Shown: in pieces, positions 33,726-43,030 of the stretch
How positions within the stretch are numbered: position 1 is the stretch's first letter
Layout of the letters: the number at the start of each line of letters is the position of its first letter
From: Candidatus Latescibacterota bacterium
GTDB lineage: Bacteria; Krumholzibacteriota; Krumholzibacteriia; WVZY01
NCBI GenBank assembly: GCA_020352495.1
Contig: CP070677.1
Coordinates: 2,145,846-2,198,975, forward strand
Length of the DNA: 53,130 bases
Reading direction: 5' to 3'
The notes under the pieces: model-generated
What the model saw: the letters and a program-made list of their open reading frames with translations, nothing else
The model's database searches: none
What the model was told of the DNA's origin: nothing
Made by a program: the position numbers and the translations under genes

Positions 33726-34646
33726 ATGCCCTTAGCAAAGAGTGACAAGATCTGGATGGACGGGAAATTCGTCGATTGGGACGACGCTAAGATTCACGTG
33801 TGTTCTCACGTTGTCCACTATGGCACAGCGGTATTCGAAGGGATGAGGTGTTACAAGACGCCCATGGGCCGGGCCGCATTCCGCCTTGCCCCTCACGTCA
33901 AACGTCTGTTCAACTCGGCCAAGATCTATCGAATGGAAGTGCCGTACACCGAGAAGCAGATCAGCGATGTGATTGCGGAGACGATCCGTGTAAACAATCT
34001 GGAAGAGTGTTACATCCGACCGGTCGTCTACCGTGGATATGAAGAGCTCGGCGTCAATCCGTTTCCCGTTCCCGTAAATGTTTTTGTCGCGGTTTGGGAG
34101 TGGGGGAAGTATCTTGGGAAAGACGCACTCGAAAACGGTGTCGATGTGTGTGTATCGTCTTGGTCGAGGATCTCGCCGAACACACTGCCTGCGCTGGCGA
34201 AGTGCGGAGCCAACTACATGAACTCACAGCTCATAAAAATGGAGGCGATAGTCAACGGCTACGTCGAAGGCATCGCTTTGGACGCGGCGGGGTATGTGAG
34301 TGAAGGTAGCGGGGAAAACCTCTTTACGGTTTGCGACGGGACACTCACCACGCCACCGTTGGGAGCTTCGGTCCTACCGGGTATTACGAGAGACTGTGTA
34401 ATCAAACTCGCTGACGATATGGGGATTGAGGTCATAGAGAAGATAATTCCACGAGAAGCGCTGTACCTCGCCGACGAGGTGTTTTTCACCGGGAGCGCGG
34501 CGGAAATCACACCGATCCGATCCGTCGACAAAATAACCGTCGGTAGCGGAAAACGTGGCCCGATAACCCAAAAACTCCAAGAACGGTTCTTTGGTGTTCT
34601 TTCGGGAGAGGTCGAAGACAAATACGGCTGGTTAGAATTTGTCTAG
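33726..34646 (+). CDS. ilvE: Branched-chain amino-acid aminotransferase
   Basis: A PLP enzyme of fold type IV that interconverts Leu/Ile/Val and their 2-oxoacids. 306 residues from an ATG behind GAGGAAGG. Motifs: [12 protein letters not shown] near the N-terminus, YIRPVVYRG, the PLP-Lys in [23 protein letters not shown] and [12 protein letters not shown]. Its 2-oxoacid products are candidate substrates for the second dehydrogenase complex in this window. glyA overlaps or follows closely. Confidence 0.95.
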   Translation: MPLAKSDKIWMDGKFVDWDDAKIHVCSHVVHYGTAVFEGMRCYKTPMGRAAFRLAPHVKRLFNSAKIYRMEVPYTEKQISDVIAETIRVNNLEECYIRPVVYRGYEELGVNPFPVPVNVFVAVWEWGKYLGKDALENGVDVCVSSWSRISPNTLPALAKCGANYMNSQLIKMEAIVNGYVEGIALDAAGYVSEGSGENLFTVCDGTLTTPPLGASVLPGITRDCVIKLADDMGIEVIEKIIPREALYLADEVFFTGSAAEITPIRSVDKITVGSGKRGPITQKLQERFFGVLSGEVEDKYGWLEFV

Positions 34647-34662
34647 AAGGGCGGAGGGCGTT

Positions 34663-35940
34663 GTGGCCAAAAAGGTGAGCATAAGCGACGATTTCGAACT
34701 GCTGATCAGAACCGACCCCGAGGTGGCAGACGCCATCAAGAGGGAGGTTTTGAGGCAGGACGGGCAGCTGGAGATGATTGCATCGGAGAACTTCGCGAGT
34801 CGCGCCGTGCTTGCCGCCCTCGGCAACGTAATGCAGAACAAGTATGCCGAGGGTTACCCGGGCAAAAGGTATTACGGTGGTTGCTCGGAGGTGGACAAGG
34901 TTGAAGAACTGGCGCGGGAGCGTGCGAAGATTCTTTTCTCTGCCGATCACGCAAACGTGCAGCCCCACTCGGGAACCCAGGCAAATATGTCGGCGTATTT
35001 TGCGTTTCTCTCCCATGGGGACAAGATTATGGGGATGAGCCTTAGTCACGGCGGACATTTGAGCCATGGTCACCCCGTCAACTTTTCCGGTATGTTCTAC
35101 AACGTTGTTCACTACACGGTCGATCCCGAGACCAAGATGCTCAACTACGACACGATCGAGAAACAGGTTCTCGAGGAAAAACCAAAGCTGTTCATAGCGG
35201 GAGCAAGCGCCTACGCGCGTGTCTGGGATTTTCCCAGGCTCCGCGAGATCTGTGACAAGACGGGGTGTTACTTGATGATGGATATGGCGCATGTGGCGGG
35301 CCTCATAGCCGCAGGTATCCATCCAAATCCGACGCCTCACGTCGATGTCGTCACGAGCACAACTCATAAGACGCTCAGGGGACCTCGGGGCGGTTTCATA
35401 CTCTGCCGTGAGGAATATCAGGAACAGGTGGACAAGTTCAATTTTCCCGGCACCCAGGGTGGGCCGTTTATGCACGCGATCGCGGCCAAGGCCGTCTGCT
35501 TCAAAGAAGCGATGAACGAAGATTTCAAAGTATACCAAAGACAGATCGTGGCCAATGCAAAAACGCTTGCTCGTTGCCTCATGGAGAAAGGATTCGATGT
35601 TGTTTCCGGCGGGACGGATACGCATCTTTTTCTCGTCGACCTGACAAATAAAGAAATGTCGGGCAAAAAGGCGGAGAAAGCTCTCGAGCGCGCTGGCATC
35701 ACGGTCAACAAAAACACCGTTCCGTTTGACCAGCGAAGTCCGTTTGTGACAAGCGGCATACGCGTGGGCACGCCGGCTTTGACGACGAGGGGCATGAAAG
35801 AGCCCGAAATGGAAAAGATCGCCGAGCTGATGTGCCGGGTGCTCGAGAATATTGGTGACGACAAGGTCATCGAGAAAGTGAGCAAGGAGACGAAAGCTCT
35901 CTGTGAAGCTTTTCCTTTGTATCCCGAGTACAGACAGTAG
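34663..35940 (+). CDS. glyA: Serine hydroxymethyltransferase
   Basis: This PLP enzyme makes glycine and 5,10-methylene-tetrahydrofolate from serine. The GTG at 34663 follows GGAGGG and gives 425 residues, the standard length; the frame upstream overlaps the end of ilvE. Motifs: [41 protein letters not shown] and the PLP-Lys in [14 protein letters not shown]. All the expected active-site residues are visible. Confidence 0.97.
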   Translation: MAKKVSISDDFELLIRTDPEVADAIKREVLRQDGQLEMIASENFASRAVLAALGNVMQNKYAEGYPGKRYYGGCSEVDKVEELARERAKILFSADHANVQPHSGTQANMSAYFAFLSHGDKIMGMSLSHGGHLSHGHPVNFSGMFYNVVHYTVDPETKMLNYDTIEKQVLEEKPKLFIAGASAYARVWDFPRLREICDKTGCYLMMDMAHVAGLIAAGIHPNPTPHVDVVTSTTHKTLRGPRGGFILCREEYQEQVDKFNFPGTQGGPFMHAIAAKAVCFKEAMNEDFKVYQRQIVANAKTLARCLMEKGFDVVSGGTDTHLFLVDLTNKEMSGKKAEKALERAGITVNKNTVPFDQRSPFVTSGIRVGTPALTTRGMKEPEMEKIAELMCRVLENIGDDKVIEKVSKETKALCEAFPLYPEYRQ

Positions 35941-36105
35941 TCGAGTCAGGTTCCCACAAAGAGACCTTACCCTCAGCGGATTCCGTGGAATGTCATCCAA
36001 ATTGCTCGAATCAAGGGCAGCCGCGCCCAACGAGGCGGCGGTCTGGGAGGAAGGTCTACGTGCGGCCGTCTTTGATACGGGTCGATTGAGAAGGGCAGGA
36101 ATACG

Positions 36106-36573
36106 ATGAAATGTCCCGAGTGCGGTCATTTGGAAGACAAAGTAGTGGACTCGAGAACTACCAAGGAAGGTGAAGCGATCCGTCGCAGACGGGAGTGTCT
36201 CGAATGTGGCAAAAGGTTTACGACTTACGAGTACATCGAGAAGGTTCCGTTGATGGTGATCAAGAAGGACGGGCGACGAGAAGCCTACAGCCGCGAAAAG
36301 CTGTTGACTGGGTTGCTGAAAGCGTGCGAGAAGCGGCCCGTGTCGCGGGACCAGTTGGAAACACTCATCGACGACGTGGAGAGCGCCACCTTTGGCAGAT
36401 TCAAGAACGAGATTCAGTCGGTCGATCTTGGCAACGAGGTTATAGAACAACTCCAGGCGCTAGACGAAGTCGCGTATGTTAGATTCGCTTCGGTTTATCG
36501 GCAATTCAGAGATGTGAGTCAATTTATGAGCGAAATCAAAAACATACTCGGTGAGAAGGACGACGATGCGTGA
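36106..36573 (+). CDS. nrdR: NrdR transcriptional repressor
   Basis: A 155-residue zinc-ribbon/ATP-cone regulator of ribonucleotide reductase genes. The ribbon is CPEC (Cys3/Cys6) with CLEC (Cys31/Cys34), and the ATP-cone follows (VIKKDGRREAYSREKLLTGL). The glyA-nrdR order is common in bacteria. The 165 bases between glyA and nrdR hold no convincing gene. Confidence 0.97.
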   Translation: MKCPECGHLEDKVVDSRTTKEGEAIRRRRECLECGKRFTTYEYIEKVPLMVIKKDGRREAYSREKLLTGLLKACEKRPVSRDQLETLIDDVESATFGRFKNEIQSVDLGNEVIEQLQALDEVAYVRFASVYRQFRDVSQFMSEIKNILGEKDDDA

Positions 36574-36648
36574 GCGGGAGGTGGCCCGCGGCGGTGGTAG
36601 AGGTGGCTGACAGATGCGGGTGTCCCAAAAGAGAACCGAGTCCAACAA

Positions 36649-37419
36649 GTGAACGATCGTACGGATACGGACAAAAAAAAGGCTGAGGATCTCAAGGAGA
36701 TGTCGTTCCTCGAGCACCTCGGTGATCTCCGGAAGCTGATCATCCAGTCGCTGGTATTGTTTTTCGTCCTCTCAATAATCTGTTGGTTTCTCAGTGGGCG
36801 GATCTTGGATCTCCTCATATCTGATCTTCCGGTTGACAGCCTATACTTCCTATCGCCGATAGAAGCCTTTATGGTGAGGATGAAGATCAGCTTCGTGCTC
36901 GGACTGATGATGGCGTTCCCGTTCATCCTTTTTAAGATATGGGCGTTTGTCTCGCCGGGGCTGTTCGCACACGAGAAGAAACGCGTCTATCCGATGGTTG
37001 TAAGCAGCTCCGCGCTTTTTTACGTCGGTGTGTTTTTTTGTTACTTCATACTGATCCCGACGGTTTTGGGGTTTCTTTTGAGCTTCGGAACTGAATTCGT
37101 AAACCCGCTGATATCGGTGAGCGCTTACTTTGCCTTCGTCGCCCGGCTGTGTTTTGCCTTTGGGGTCGTTTTCCAGATCCCGATTGTCGTGCTCTTGATG
37201 AGCATGCTGGGCATTGTGACCCCGGGAATGCTGCTTCGGCAGTGGAGATACGGTGTTGTCGTGGTCTTTGTCGGAGCGGCAGTGCTAACGCCTCCGGATG
37301 TCATTTCTTTGCTAATGATGGCGTTGCCGGTGCTTGGTCTTTACATCGCCAGTATTCTCGTGGCCTTCGTAGTGGTCAGGAAGAAAAAGAGCGACGAGCG
37401 TGAGGTGATGAGACCTTGA
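36649..37419 (+). CDS. tatC: Twin-arginine translocase subunit TatC
   Basis: The six-span core of the Tat exporter, 256 residues from a GTG. MSFLEHLGDLRKLI is the family's N-terminal signature; FLSPIEAFMVRMK, PFILFKIWAFVSPGLFAHEKK and ITPxD in the form LTPPDVISLLMMALP are all present. The charged N-terminal 18 residues and C-terminal RKKKSDEREV tail are cytoplasmic. SD is weak. TatA/B are not in the window. Confidence 0.95.
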   Translation: MNDRTDTDKKKAEDLKEMSFLEHLGDLRKLIIQSLVLFFVLSIICWFLSGRILDLLISDLPVDSLYFLSPIEAFMVRMKISFVLGLMMAFPFILFKIWAFVSPGLFAHEKKRVYPMVVSSSALFYVGVFFCYFILIPTVLGFLLSFGTEFVNPLISVSAYFAFVARLCFAFGVVFQIPIVVLLMSMLGIVTPGMLLRQWRYGVVVVFVGAAVLTPPDVISLLMMALPVLGLYIASILVAFVVVRKKKSDEREVMRP

Positions 37420-37497
37420 CAAGGGAAAACCGGCGGTCTAGTTTAACGCGGCAAACATTGGGGACACACTCGACGGCACGATAGGGAGGAGCCACGG

Positions 37498-37860
37498 GTG
37501 GCGAGAAGACCGAAAACCGTTGCCAAAAAACTGGTGAACTTCGCGCTGAGCAAGAAAGCGGAGGATGTGTTGCTGCTCGACCTTCGCAAGATCACGACAA
37601 TGGCGGATTTCTTCATAATCTGCAGCGGTACGTCCGACGTGCAGGTGAAGGCCATAGCGGAGGCCGTCATCGAAGGCGCCAAAAAAGAAGAGATCACGAT
37701 ATACCATGTCGAGGGGCTCGAGTCGCTCACGTGGGTGTTGATCGATCTTGTTGACATTGTGGTTCATGTTTTCCGACCCGATGTCCGAGGCTATTATCAG
37801 CTCGAACGACTTTGGGGAGACGCCGAAATCGATAAGTTCGGCGATGAGGATGGGGGGTAG
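37498..37860 (+). CDS. rsfS: Ribosomal silencing factor RsfS
   Basis: This protein binds uL14 on the large subunit and blocks subunit joining when nutrients are scarce. 120 residues from a GTG behind AGGGAGGAG. Signatures: KAEDVLLLDLRKITTMADFFIICSG, VQVKAIAEAVIEGA and the late VDIVVHVFRPDVRGYYQLERLWGDA. argS starts four bases after its stop. Confidence 0.95.
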   Translation: MARRPKTVAKKLVNFALSKKAEDVLLLDLRKITTMADFFIICSGTSDVQVKAIAEAVIEGAKKEEITIYHVEGLESLTWVLIDLVDIVVHVFRPDVRGYYQLERLWGDAEIDKFGDEDGG

Positions 37861-37863
37861 GGT

Positions 37864-39513
37864 GTGAGATTCCAAGAAATCATTGAACGTAGTCTCACTC
37901 GGGCTCTCGAGTCGGCCGGGTTTCCCGAAGGAGAAGTGAAGATGATCCTCGAGAAACCGCGGCTCAAGGAGCACGGAGACATCTGTACGCCGATCGCCCT
38001 TTCGTTGGCAAAGGTTCTAAAGCGGAATCCCTTGGAGATCGCCGAACTGATCGCCAGGGCAGCGTCTTTTCCGGATGACATGGTTGCATCGGTCGAAATC
38101 GCAAAGCCCGGTTACATCAATCTCAAACTCGCACACGCCGCCCTGGTGCGGAATCTCCGTGACGTCGACAAATATGGAGACGACTACGGATCAAGTGACA
38201 TAGGGGGCGGGAGAAAGTGCCAAGTTGAGTACGTCTCCGCCAATCCGACGGGTCCCTTGGTAGTCGTGTCGGCTCGGGCCGCCGCCGTGGGATCAGTGAT
38301 CGTGAACTTGTTGCGGAACGTCGGATTCGACGCGGAGGGTGAGTATTACGTCAACGACTATGGGAACCAGATCGAAGCTCTGGGGAAGAGTCTGAGGTTC
38401 CGGGTCAGGGAGCGTTTGGGACTATTGGAGAGCGAAGAAGAAATCGGGGCGTATCCGGCGGGTTACGTCACGGAGCTCGCCGCCGGGATTTCGGCAGAGC
38501 AAGCGGCCCGTTGGGATGAGCGGGACGGGGAGTCGTGTACGAGCTACGGTAGCTACGCGACTGAGGCGATTCTCCGGACAATAGAAGAGGATCTCGAGTT
38601 TTTTGGTGTTCGTTTCGACAATTTCTTTCGCGAGTCTTGTCTGCACCCAGCACTGGTCGCAGAGGCACTCAAGATCGTCGAGGATAAGGGATTCGCGTAC
38701 ACCCGTGAAGGCGCAGTTCATTTTGAGACGACGAGGTTCGGTGACGAGAAGGACAGGGTGCTGGTGAAGAGTGATGGCAACCCCACGTATTTTCTCGGAG
38801 ACATTGCATATCATCTCACCAAACTGCGACGTGGATACGAGTGGGTGATCGATCTTCTTGGTCCGGACCACCACGGCCACATACCGCGAATGAAAGCGGC
38901 CGCGTCGGTTTTGGGAGCGCATGAACGCTGGTTCGAGGCGCTCGTTGTAGGGTGGGTTCGGTTGATGGAAGGTAAAAAGCCCATCAGCATGAGCAAGCGT
39001 GCGGGGGAGTTCATCACGATGAGGGAGTTGATCGAGGATGTGGGAACGGACGTGGCAAAATACTTCTTTCTGATGCGCCGGACCAATTCACCTTTGGATT
39101 TCGATTTGCAGCTGGCAAGAAAACAATCGGACGAGAACCCTGTCTTTTACGTACAGTACGCCCATGCGAGAATCGCGAGCGTGACTCGGTTCGCCGAAGA
39201 AAAAGGTGCGGTGCGCGACCGCAAAGACACGGATCTCAGTGTGCTCTCGGCGGCTGAAGAACGCGAGTTGATGGTCCATCTGATGTTTTACCCGTATGTC
39301 GTCGAGGGGGCGGCATTGAGCCGTGAGCCGCACCGTCTTACCAGCTATGCGAAGGAGCTGGCCACATTGTTCCATCAGTTTTACCACAAGCACAGGATAG
39401 TAACCGACGACGCACAGTTGTCATCGGCGCGGCTCACGCTAGCGGTGGCGACCATGCAGGTGTTGAGAAACACTCTGTGTCTTCTCGGTGTGGACGCCCC
39501 AAAGAGTATGTAG
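37864..39513 (+). CDS. argS: Arginyl-tRNA synthetase lacking the HIGH signature
   Basis: 549 residues from a GTG. The N-terminal tRNA-binding Add1 domain, the class I core and an anticodon-binding C-terminus (FYVQYAHARIASVTRF onward) are all present. The usual SANPTGPLHxGH reads SANPTGPLVVVSARAAAVG here, so both histidines of HIGH are missing. The second signature area is ISMSKRAGEFITM, corresponding to KMSxR/KMSKS. The rest of the fold looks intact (LLGPDHHGHIPRM, FDLQLARKQSDENPVFYVQ). A similar substitution may define a recognised divergent ArgS subgroup. As the only argS seen, it is probably functional. Confidence 0.92.
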   Translation: MRFQEIIERSLTRALESAGFPEGEVKMILEKPRLKEHGDICTPIALSLAKVLKRNPLEIAELIARAASFPDDMVASVEIAKPGYINLKLAHAALVRNLRDVDKYGDDYGSSDIGGGRKCQVEYVSANPTGPLVVVSARAAAVGSVIVNLLRNVGFDAEGEYYVNDYGNQIEALGKSLRFRVRERLGLLESEEEIGAYPAGYVTELAAGISAEQAARWDERDGESCTSYGSYATEAILRTIEEDLEFFGVRFDNFFRESCLHPALVAEALKIVEDKGFAYTREGAVHFETTRFGDEKDRVLVKSDGNPTYFLGDIAYHLTKLRRGYEWVIDLLGPDHHGHIPRMKAAASVLGAHERWFEALVVGWVRLMEGKKPISMSKRAGEFITMRELIEDVGTDVAKYFFLMRRTNSPLDFDLQLARKQSDENPVFYVQYAHARIASVTRFAEEKGAVRDRKDTDLSVLSAAEERELMVHLMFYPYVVEGAALSREPHRLTSYAKELATLFHQFYHKHRIVTDDAQLSSARLTLAVATMQVLRNTLCLLGVDAPKSM

Positions 39514-39553
39514 TCAGGACAATACAGGTCGACAACCAGGGAGCTTGATTGGC

Positions 39554-40477
39554 ATGACGGTGAACAACAACTCGGGTATTTTGATCGTCGGATCGATCGC
39601 TTTTGACTCGGTCGAAACGCCGGTCGGCTCTGTCGAAAAAGCGCTTGGAGGATCCGCGACGTTCGCGTCGATCGCGGCAAGTTATTTCGCGTCACCGCGT
39701 GTCGTTGCCGTCGTGGGTGAGGATTTTGGGGATGAGCATATCGCGCGACTGACGAGTCGTGGAATCGACACAAAGGGAATCGAAAGAATCGCAGGCGGAA
39801 AGACGTTCCACTGGAAAGGAAAGTACCACGAGAATATGCAGGATCGAGACACGCTCGAGACATGCCTCAATGTGTTCGAGGGATTCGACCCCGTTCTTCC
39901 AGACGGCTACAAGGAGTCGGATTATGTTTTTCTCGGCAATATCGATCCAAAACTCCAGGCCAAGGTGTTGGACGAGGTCGGCCATGCGCGCTTTGTGGGA
40001 ATGGACACGATGAACTTTTGGATCACCAAAACCCCTGGTGATCTCAGGTCCGTCCTTCGGAAGGTGGACGTATTGTTCATCAACGATGAAGAGTCATTTC
40101 AACTCAGTGGAGAACGACAAGTTCTTGGCGCCGCGGAGGAGATTCTGAAACTGGGTCCAAAGTACGTGGTGATCAAACGCGGAGAGTATGGCGCGCTTTT
40201 GTTTGGTCACGATCTCCGTCTGTTCGTACCAGCCGTGCTTCTTCCAAGTATCGTTGATCCTACGGGTGCGGGAGATGCGTTTGCCGGCGGTTTTATGGGG
40301 TTCATGGCGGGTGCGACAAAAATCACGCGTTCCACACTCGCGCAGTCGATGGTTGCGGGGACGGTTATGGCCAGTTTTGCGGTGGAGGCGTTCTCCATCG
40401 ATGGTCTACTCGAACTTGACACGTTGATGATCAACAACCGCCGAGACGAGCTTCGTTCGATGGTGGACCACGATTGA
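39554..40477 (+). CDS. PfkB-family sugar/nucleoside kinase
   Basis: The ATG at 39554 with GGGAG upstream gives 307 residues. It has GILIVGSIAFDSVETPVG, the di-glycine motif ALGGSATFAS, and the catalytic ATP/anion-hole motif DPTGAGDAFAGGFMGF near the C-terminus, so it should phosphorylate a sugar or nucleoside. LGxRPLNE-type substrate markers do not let me name the substrate. It overlaps no other gene and ends the rightward run. Confidence 0.9.
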   Translation: MTVNNNSGILIVGSIAFDSVETPVGSVEKALGGSATFASIAASYFASPRVVAVVGEDFGDEHIARLTSRGIDTKGIERIAGGKTFHWKGKYHENMQDRDTLETCLNVFEGFDPVLPDGYKESDYVFLGNIDPKLQAKVLDEVGHARFVGMDTMNFWITKTPGDLRSVLRKVDVLFINDEESFQLSGERQVLGAAEEILKLGPKYVVIKRGEYGALLFGHDLRLFVPAVLLPSIVDPTGAGDAFAGGFMGFMAGATKITRSTLAQSMVAGTVMASFAVEAFSIDGLLELDTLMINNRRDELRSMVDHD

Positions 40478-40640
40478 TCAGACATTTCTTGGCCGCGTGG
40501 GCGCCGACTCCCGGCGGCTCTCTCTATGGCGCGCGCCTTGCAAAACGGACTTGCGAGCGCACCGGCTCCCGTCACAAGACATTTTTTCCGGAACCCCGAA
40601 GAGTGGAGAGCTTTTTGCTGAAGTAGTAAGCCAAATGTGT

Positions 40641-40646
40641 TATAAT
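40641..40646 (+). promoter_or_regulatory. Extended -10 promoter of the conserved unknown gene
   Basis: A perfect TATAAT preceded by TGT (TGn extended -10) with no good -35 at 17 bp. The start would be near 40653, 44 bases before the ATG at 40697. Confidence 0.6.
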
Positions 40647-40696
40647 AAGATCGCTTGTTCGCGCGAATGGTATAACCCCTCACATAATCTCAAGTT

Positions 40697-41437
40697 ATGT
40701 CGGAGCCCAAATATCCGCCAGACGTGATCGACCGGGCAGAAGCGCTTGTCAGCCGGATCCAAGGTATATCATCCTGCCGCATCTCCACAGACGAAACCGG
40801 CGAAATCACGGAAGTCCATGTCGTAGCGGGGTGTCAGAAATCACCCAAACTCGTGGCCAGAGACGTCGAGACGTGTCTAAAAGCCATGGCCGGTATCGAG
40901 GTCGATCACAGAAAAATCGGCGTCGTGGTTTTCGATTCCAATGGGCACGAGCCGGCGCCATCGGAAGATCTGGACGAAGCCGAACGCGGGGAAGAGGTCG
41001 TAGAATTCCCCGTAGAAGAGTACCCGTCCCGTTTTGAATTTCAGAGTGTAAACCTCTTCATTTCGCAGGAGAGCATACAAGCCGAAGTTGAGCTTTCGCG
41101 CGGCGGAATGGACGTTTTCGGCAGCGCAAAGAGTACGAACATGAGTATCTCTCAGTTGCGTATCGTTGCCGAGGCAACCTTGAAAGCCGTGGGAGAGCTG
41201 CTTGACGAACGAGTGCGGTTGTGTTTGGTTGAGGTTCAAGAGGTGCCGTTGAGTGAGGATATCGCAATATTGGTGAAAGTCGATCTCCTGCAAAACCGCG
41301 AACGGAAAAGCCTCGCCGGATGTTCCCTCTTCTCCGGAAATGTCAATCAGACTGTTGTTTTTGCGACACTGGACGCTGTGAATAGGGTGTTGGGCAAGCT
41401 GCGTTCGAGGAAGTCCATCGAATACCGAATAAAATGA
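40697..41437 (+). CDS. Conserved protein of unknown function
   Basis: 246 residues with no signal peptide or membrane segment. The N-terminal part (ISSCRISTDETGEITEVHVVAGCQKSPKLVARDVETCL, then GIEVDHRKIGVVVFD) recalls an alpha/beta domain found in uncharacterised proteins of Firmicutes. It then has an acidic linker and a second alpha/beta half (QLRIVAEATLKAVGELL, FATLDAVNRVLGKL). The ACT-like or dimerisation-like pattern suggests a regulatory or ligand-binding role, but I cannot name the family. It has its own promoter and is followed by the HD-GYP gene about 190 bases later. Confidence 0.75.
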   Translation: MSEPKYPPDVIDRAEALVSRIQGISSCRISTDETGEITEVHVVAGCQKSPKLVARDVETCLKAMAGIEVDHRKIGVVVFDSNGHEPAPSEDLDEAERGEEVVEFPVEEYPSRFEFQSVNLFISQESIQAEVELSRGGMDVFGSAKSTNMSISQLRIVAEATLKAVGELLDERVRLCLVEVQEVPLSEDIAILVKVDLLQNRERKSLAGCSLFSGNVNQTVVFATLDAVNRVLGKLRSRKSIEYRIK

Positions 41438-41519
41438 TTGATCGGGTGACCGCCCTCAGCTTAGAGTGGTAGCATTCTGGGCAGGGGTCGGGTCCTTGGG
41501 TGTGACCGCAACGGGTCGA

Positions 41520-41605
41520 CGCAGTTAACGCAGTCTATCGCGGTCGAGAGTCTCAGTCGCCTGACCGCAAAAGCCGGCCAAACCGACCGGCAGTTATCGT
41601 CAGAC
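41520..41605 (+). other. Potentially structured leader of the HD-GYP gene
   Basis: Two adjacent hairpins can form: GCGGTC (41540-41545) with GACCGC (41563-41568), and GCCGG (41573-41577) with CCGGC (41587-41591). They are flanked by GACG...GTTAAC and GTTAT-CGTC words that can close an outer stem. The words GCAAAAGCC and GGCCAAACC vaguely resemble the c-di-GMP-I riboswitch, but the full consensus is not there. Confidence 0.3.
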
Positions 41606-41629
41606 GTTGATCTATGTAGGTACTGGAAG

Positions 41630-42943
41630 TTGTCACAAGAAATAAAAAGCTCCTCGACTGCATTCAAGCTCTTTTACACCGCTTTTGTCCTCTTTGGATT
41701 TTTGTTCTTTGCGTACTTGATGCGTGATTTTCCCGTCACGCACTTCAAGGACATCCGCCTGTTCATAGCGCTCATAATTATCGCCGACACTGCGCAAATC
41801 TCTCTGCCACGCGGGGGCGCGTCCATCTACGCGTCGAGCCCGGTGGATCTGGCATCGATACTCCTTTTTGGGGCGCCGGCCGCCGCGCTGATCGAAGCGG
41901 TTGCGACTCTGCTCTCGGAGGTTTTTATCCAACGGCGAGCTGCCGTTCGAATCGCGTTCAATGTCCCGCTATTGATACTCACCGTAGGTTTGGCGGGGTT
42001 GGTCTACGAGAGCTTTGGCTCCACGTGGACGTCGCTCGACTCGCCGAGGTTTTTGATACCGTTACTTGTCTGCGGCCTTGTGTACTACCTGGTAAATACC
42101 GCTTCGATAAGCACCATTATCGGACTTAGCGAGGGCAAGAACCCGTTTCGGATTTGGAAGCTCAACTACCTGTGGAACTTTTTTCACATTCTTGCCTTTC
42201 TTCCCGTGGCCGCGATCATCGCTCTCGTTTATGTGAAGAGCGGAATGTGGACGATCGCACTCTTTGTGGTGCCGCTCTTTCTTGCGCGATACACCTTCCA
42301 GCTTTACATCGAGATGAAGGAGGCCCACATCAACACGGTGGCCGCCCTCACATCCGCTCTCGACGCCAATGATCCGTACACACACGGTCACTCCTACCGC
42401 GTGTCCCGGTACGCCATGCGGTTGGGGAGCGCGATGGGGCTGTCTTCGAAGGACCTCGAGATCCTCGAGTACAGCGCTCTGCTCCACGACATCGGCAAGA
42501 TCGCCATCCAGAAAGAGATACTTCACAAGGCGGGCAGGTTGACGGACGACGAGTTCAGATCGCTAAAGGCACATCCAAGCACCGGTGCTGACATAGTGGA
42601 GAATCTGAAGTTCCTGAAGGAAGCCGCCGTGATAGTCCGTTACCACCACGAACAGCCCGATGGAAAGGGGTACCCTGAGGGGTTGACGGGGGACGAGATT
42701 CCCGTTGGCTCACGGATTCTGTTGTGTGCCGATGCGTTTGACGCAATGACTTCGGACCGACCGTACCGCAAGGGTCTCCCGATCGACGCCGTCGTGGAGC
42801 AGTTCGAGATTTACAAAGGATCACAATTCGATCTGGATGTAGCCAACCTCGTCATCGGAATGGTCAGAAGTGGTGAATTCCAGCTCATAGTCGAGGCCGA
42901 CCCCACAACGGCAATCTACGATTCCCTCAAAGAGAGGCTGTGA
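41630..42943 (+). CDS. HD-GYP domain protein with N-terminal membrane sensor
   Basis: 437 residues from a TTG. About seven hydrophobic spans fill residues 10-220 (a MASE-type integral sensor). The C-terminal HD-GYP phosphodiesterase domain shows ANDPYTHGHSYRVSRYA, LLHDIGKIAI (HD), YHHEQPDGKGYPEGLTGDEIP (HHExxDGxGYP, the GYP motif) and DAMTSDRPYRKG. By family it hydrolyses c-di-GMP or cGAMP-like dinucleotides in response to a membrane signal. No GGDEF protein is in the window. The leader upstream may be structured. Confidence 0.92.
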   Translation: MSQEIKSSSTAFKLFYTAFVLFGFLFFAYLMRDFPVTHFKDIRLFIALIIIADTAQISLPRGGASIYASSPVDLASILLFGAPAAALIEAVATLLSEVFIQRRAAVRIAFNVPLLILTVGLAGLVYESFGSTWTSLDSPRFLIPLLVCGLVYYLVNTASISTIIGLSEGKNPFRIWKLNYLWNFFHILAFLPVAAIIALVYVKSGMWTIALFVVPLFLARYTFQLYIEMKEAHINTVAALTSALDANDPYTHGHSYRVSRYAMRLGSAMGLSSKDLEILEYSALLHDIGKIAIQKEILHKAGRLTDDEFRSLKAHPSTGADIVENLKFLKEAAVIVRYHHEQPDGKGYPEGLTGDEIPVGSRILLCADAFDAMTSDRPYRKGLPIDAVVEQFEIYKGSQFDLDVANLVIGMVRSGEFQLIVEADPTTAIYDSLKERL

Positions 42944-43030
42944 TAACCTGCCTGGCGAACCGCGTCAAAAGGTCAGGGGAAACGGCGGCGAAGGGCGATG
43001 CACTGATCCGACGCCGCGGAAAAAGAATCG

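Noticed and set aside
34507..36450. Long minus-strand open frame (647 codons) antisense to ilvE end, glyA and nrdR
   Set aside because: It is the shadow of strongly supported plus-strand genes; its translation has no family features and no SD.
41450..41520. tRNA-like words (CAGCTTAGAGTGGTAGCA) upstream of the HD-GYP gene
   Set aside because: No T-arm (GGTTCGA) and no acceptor or anticodon stem can be drawn around it.
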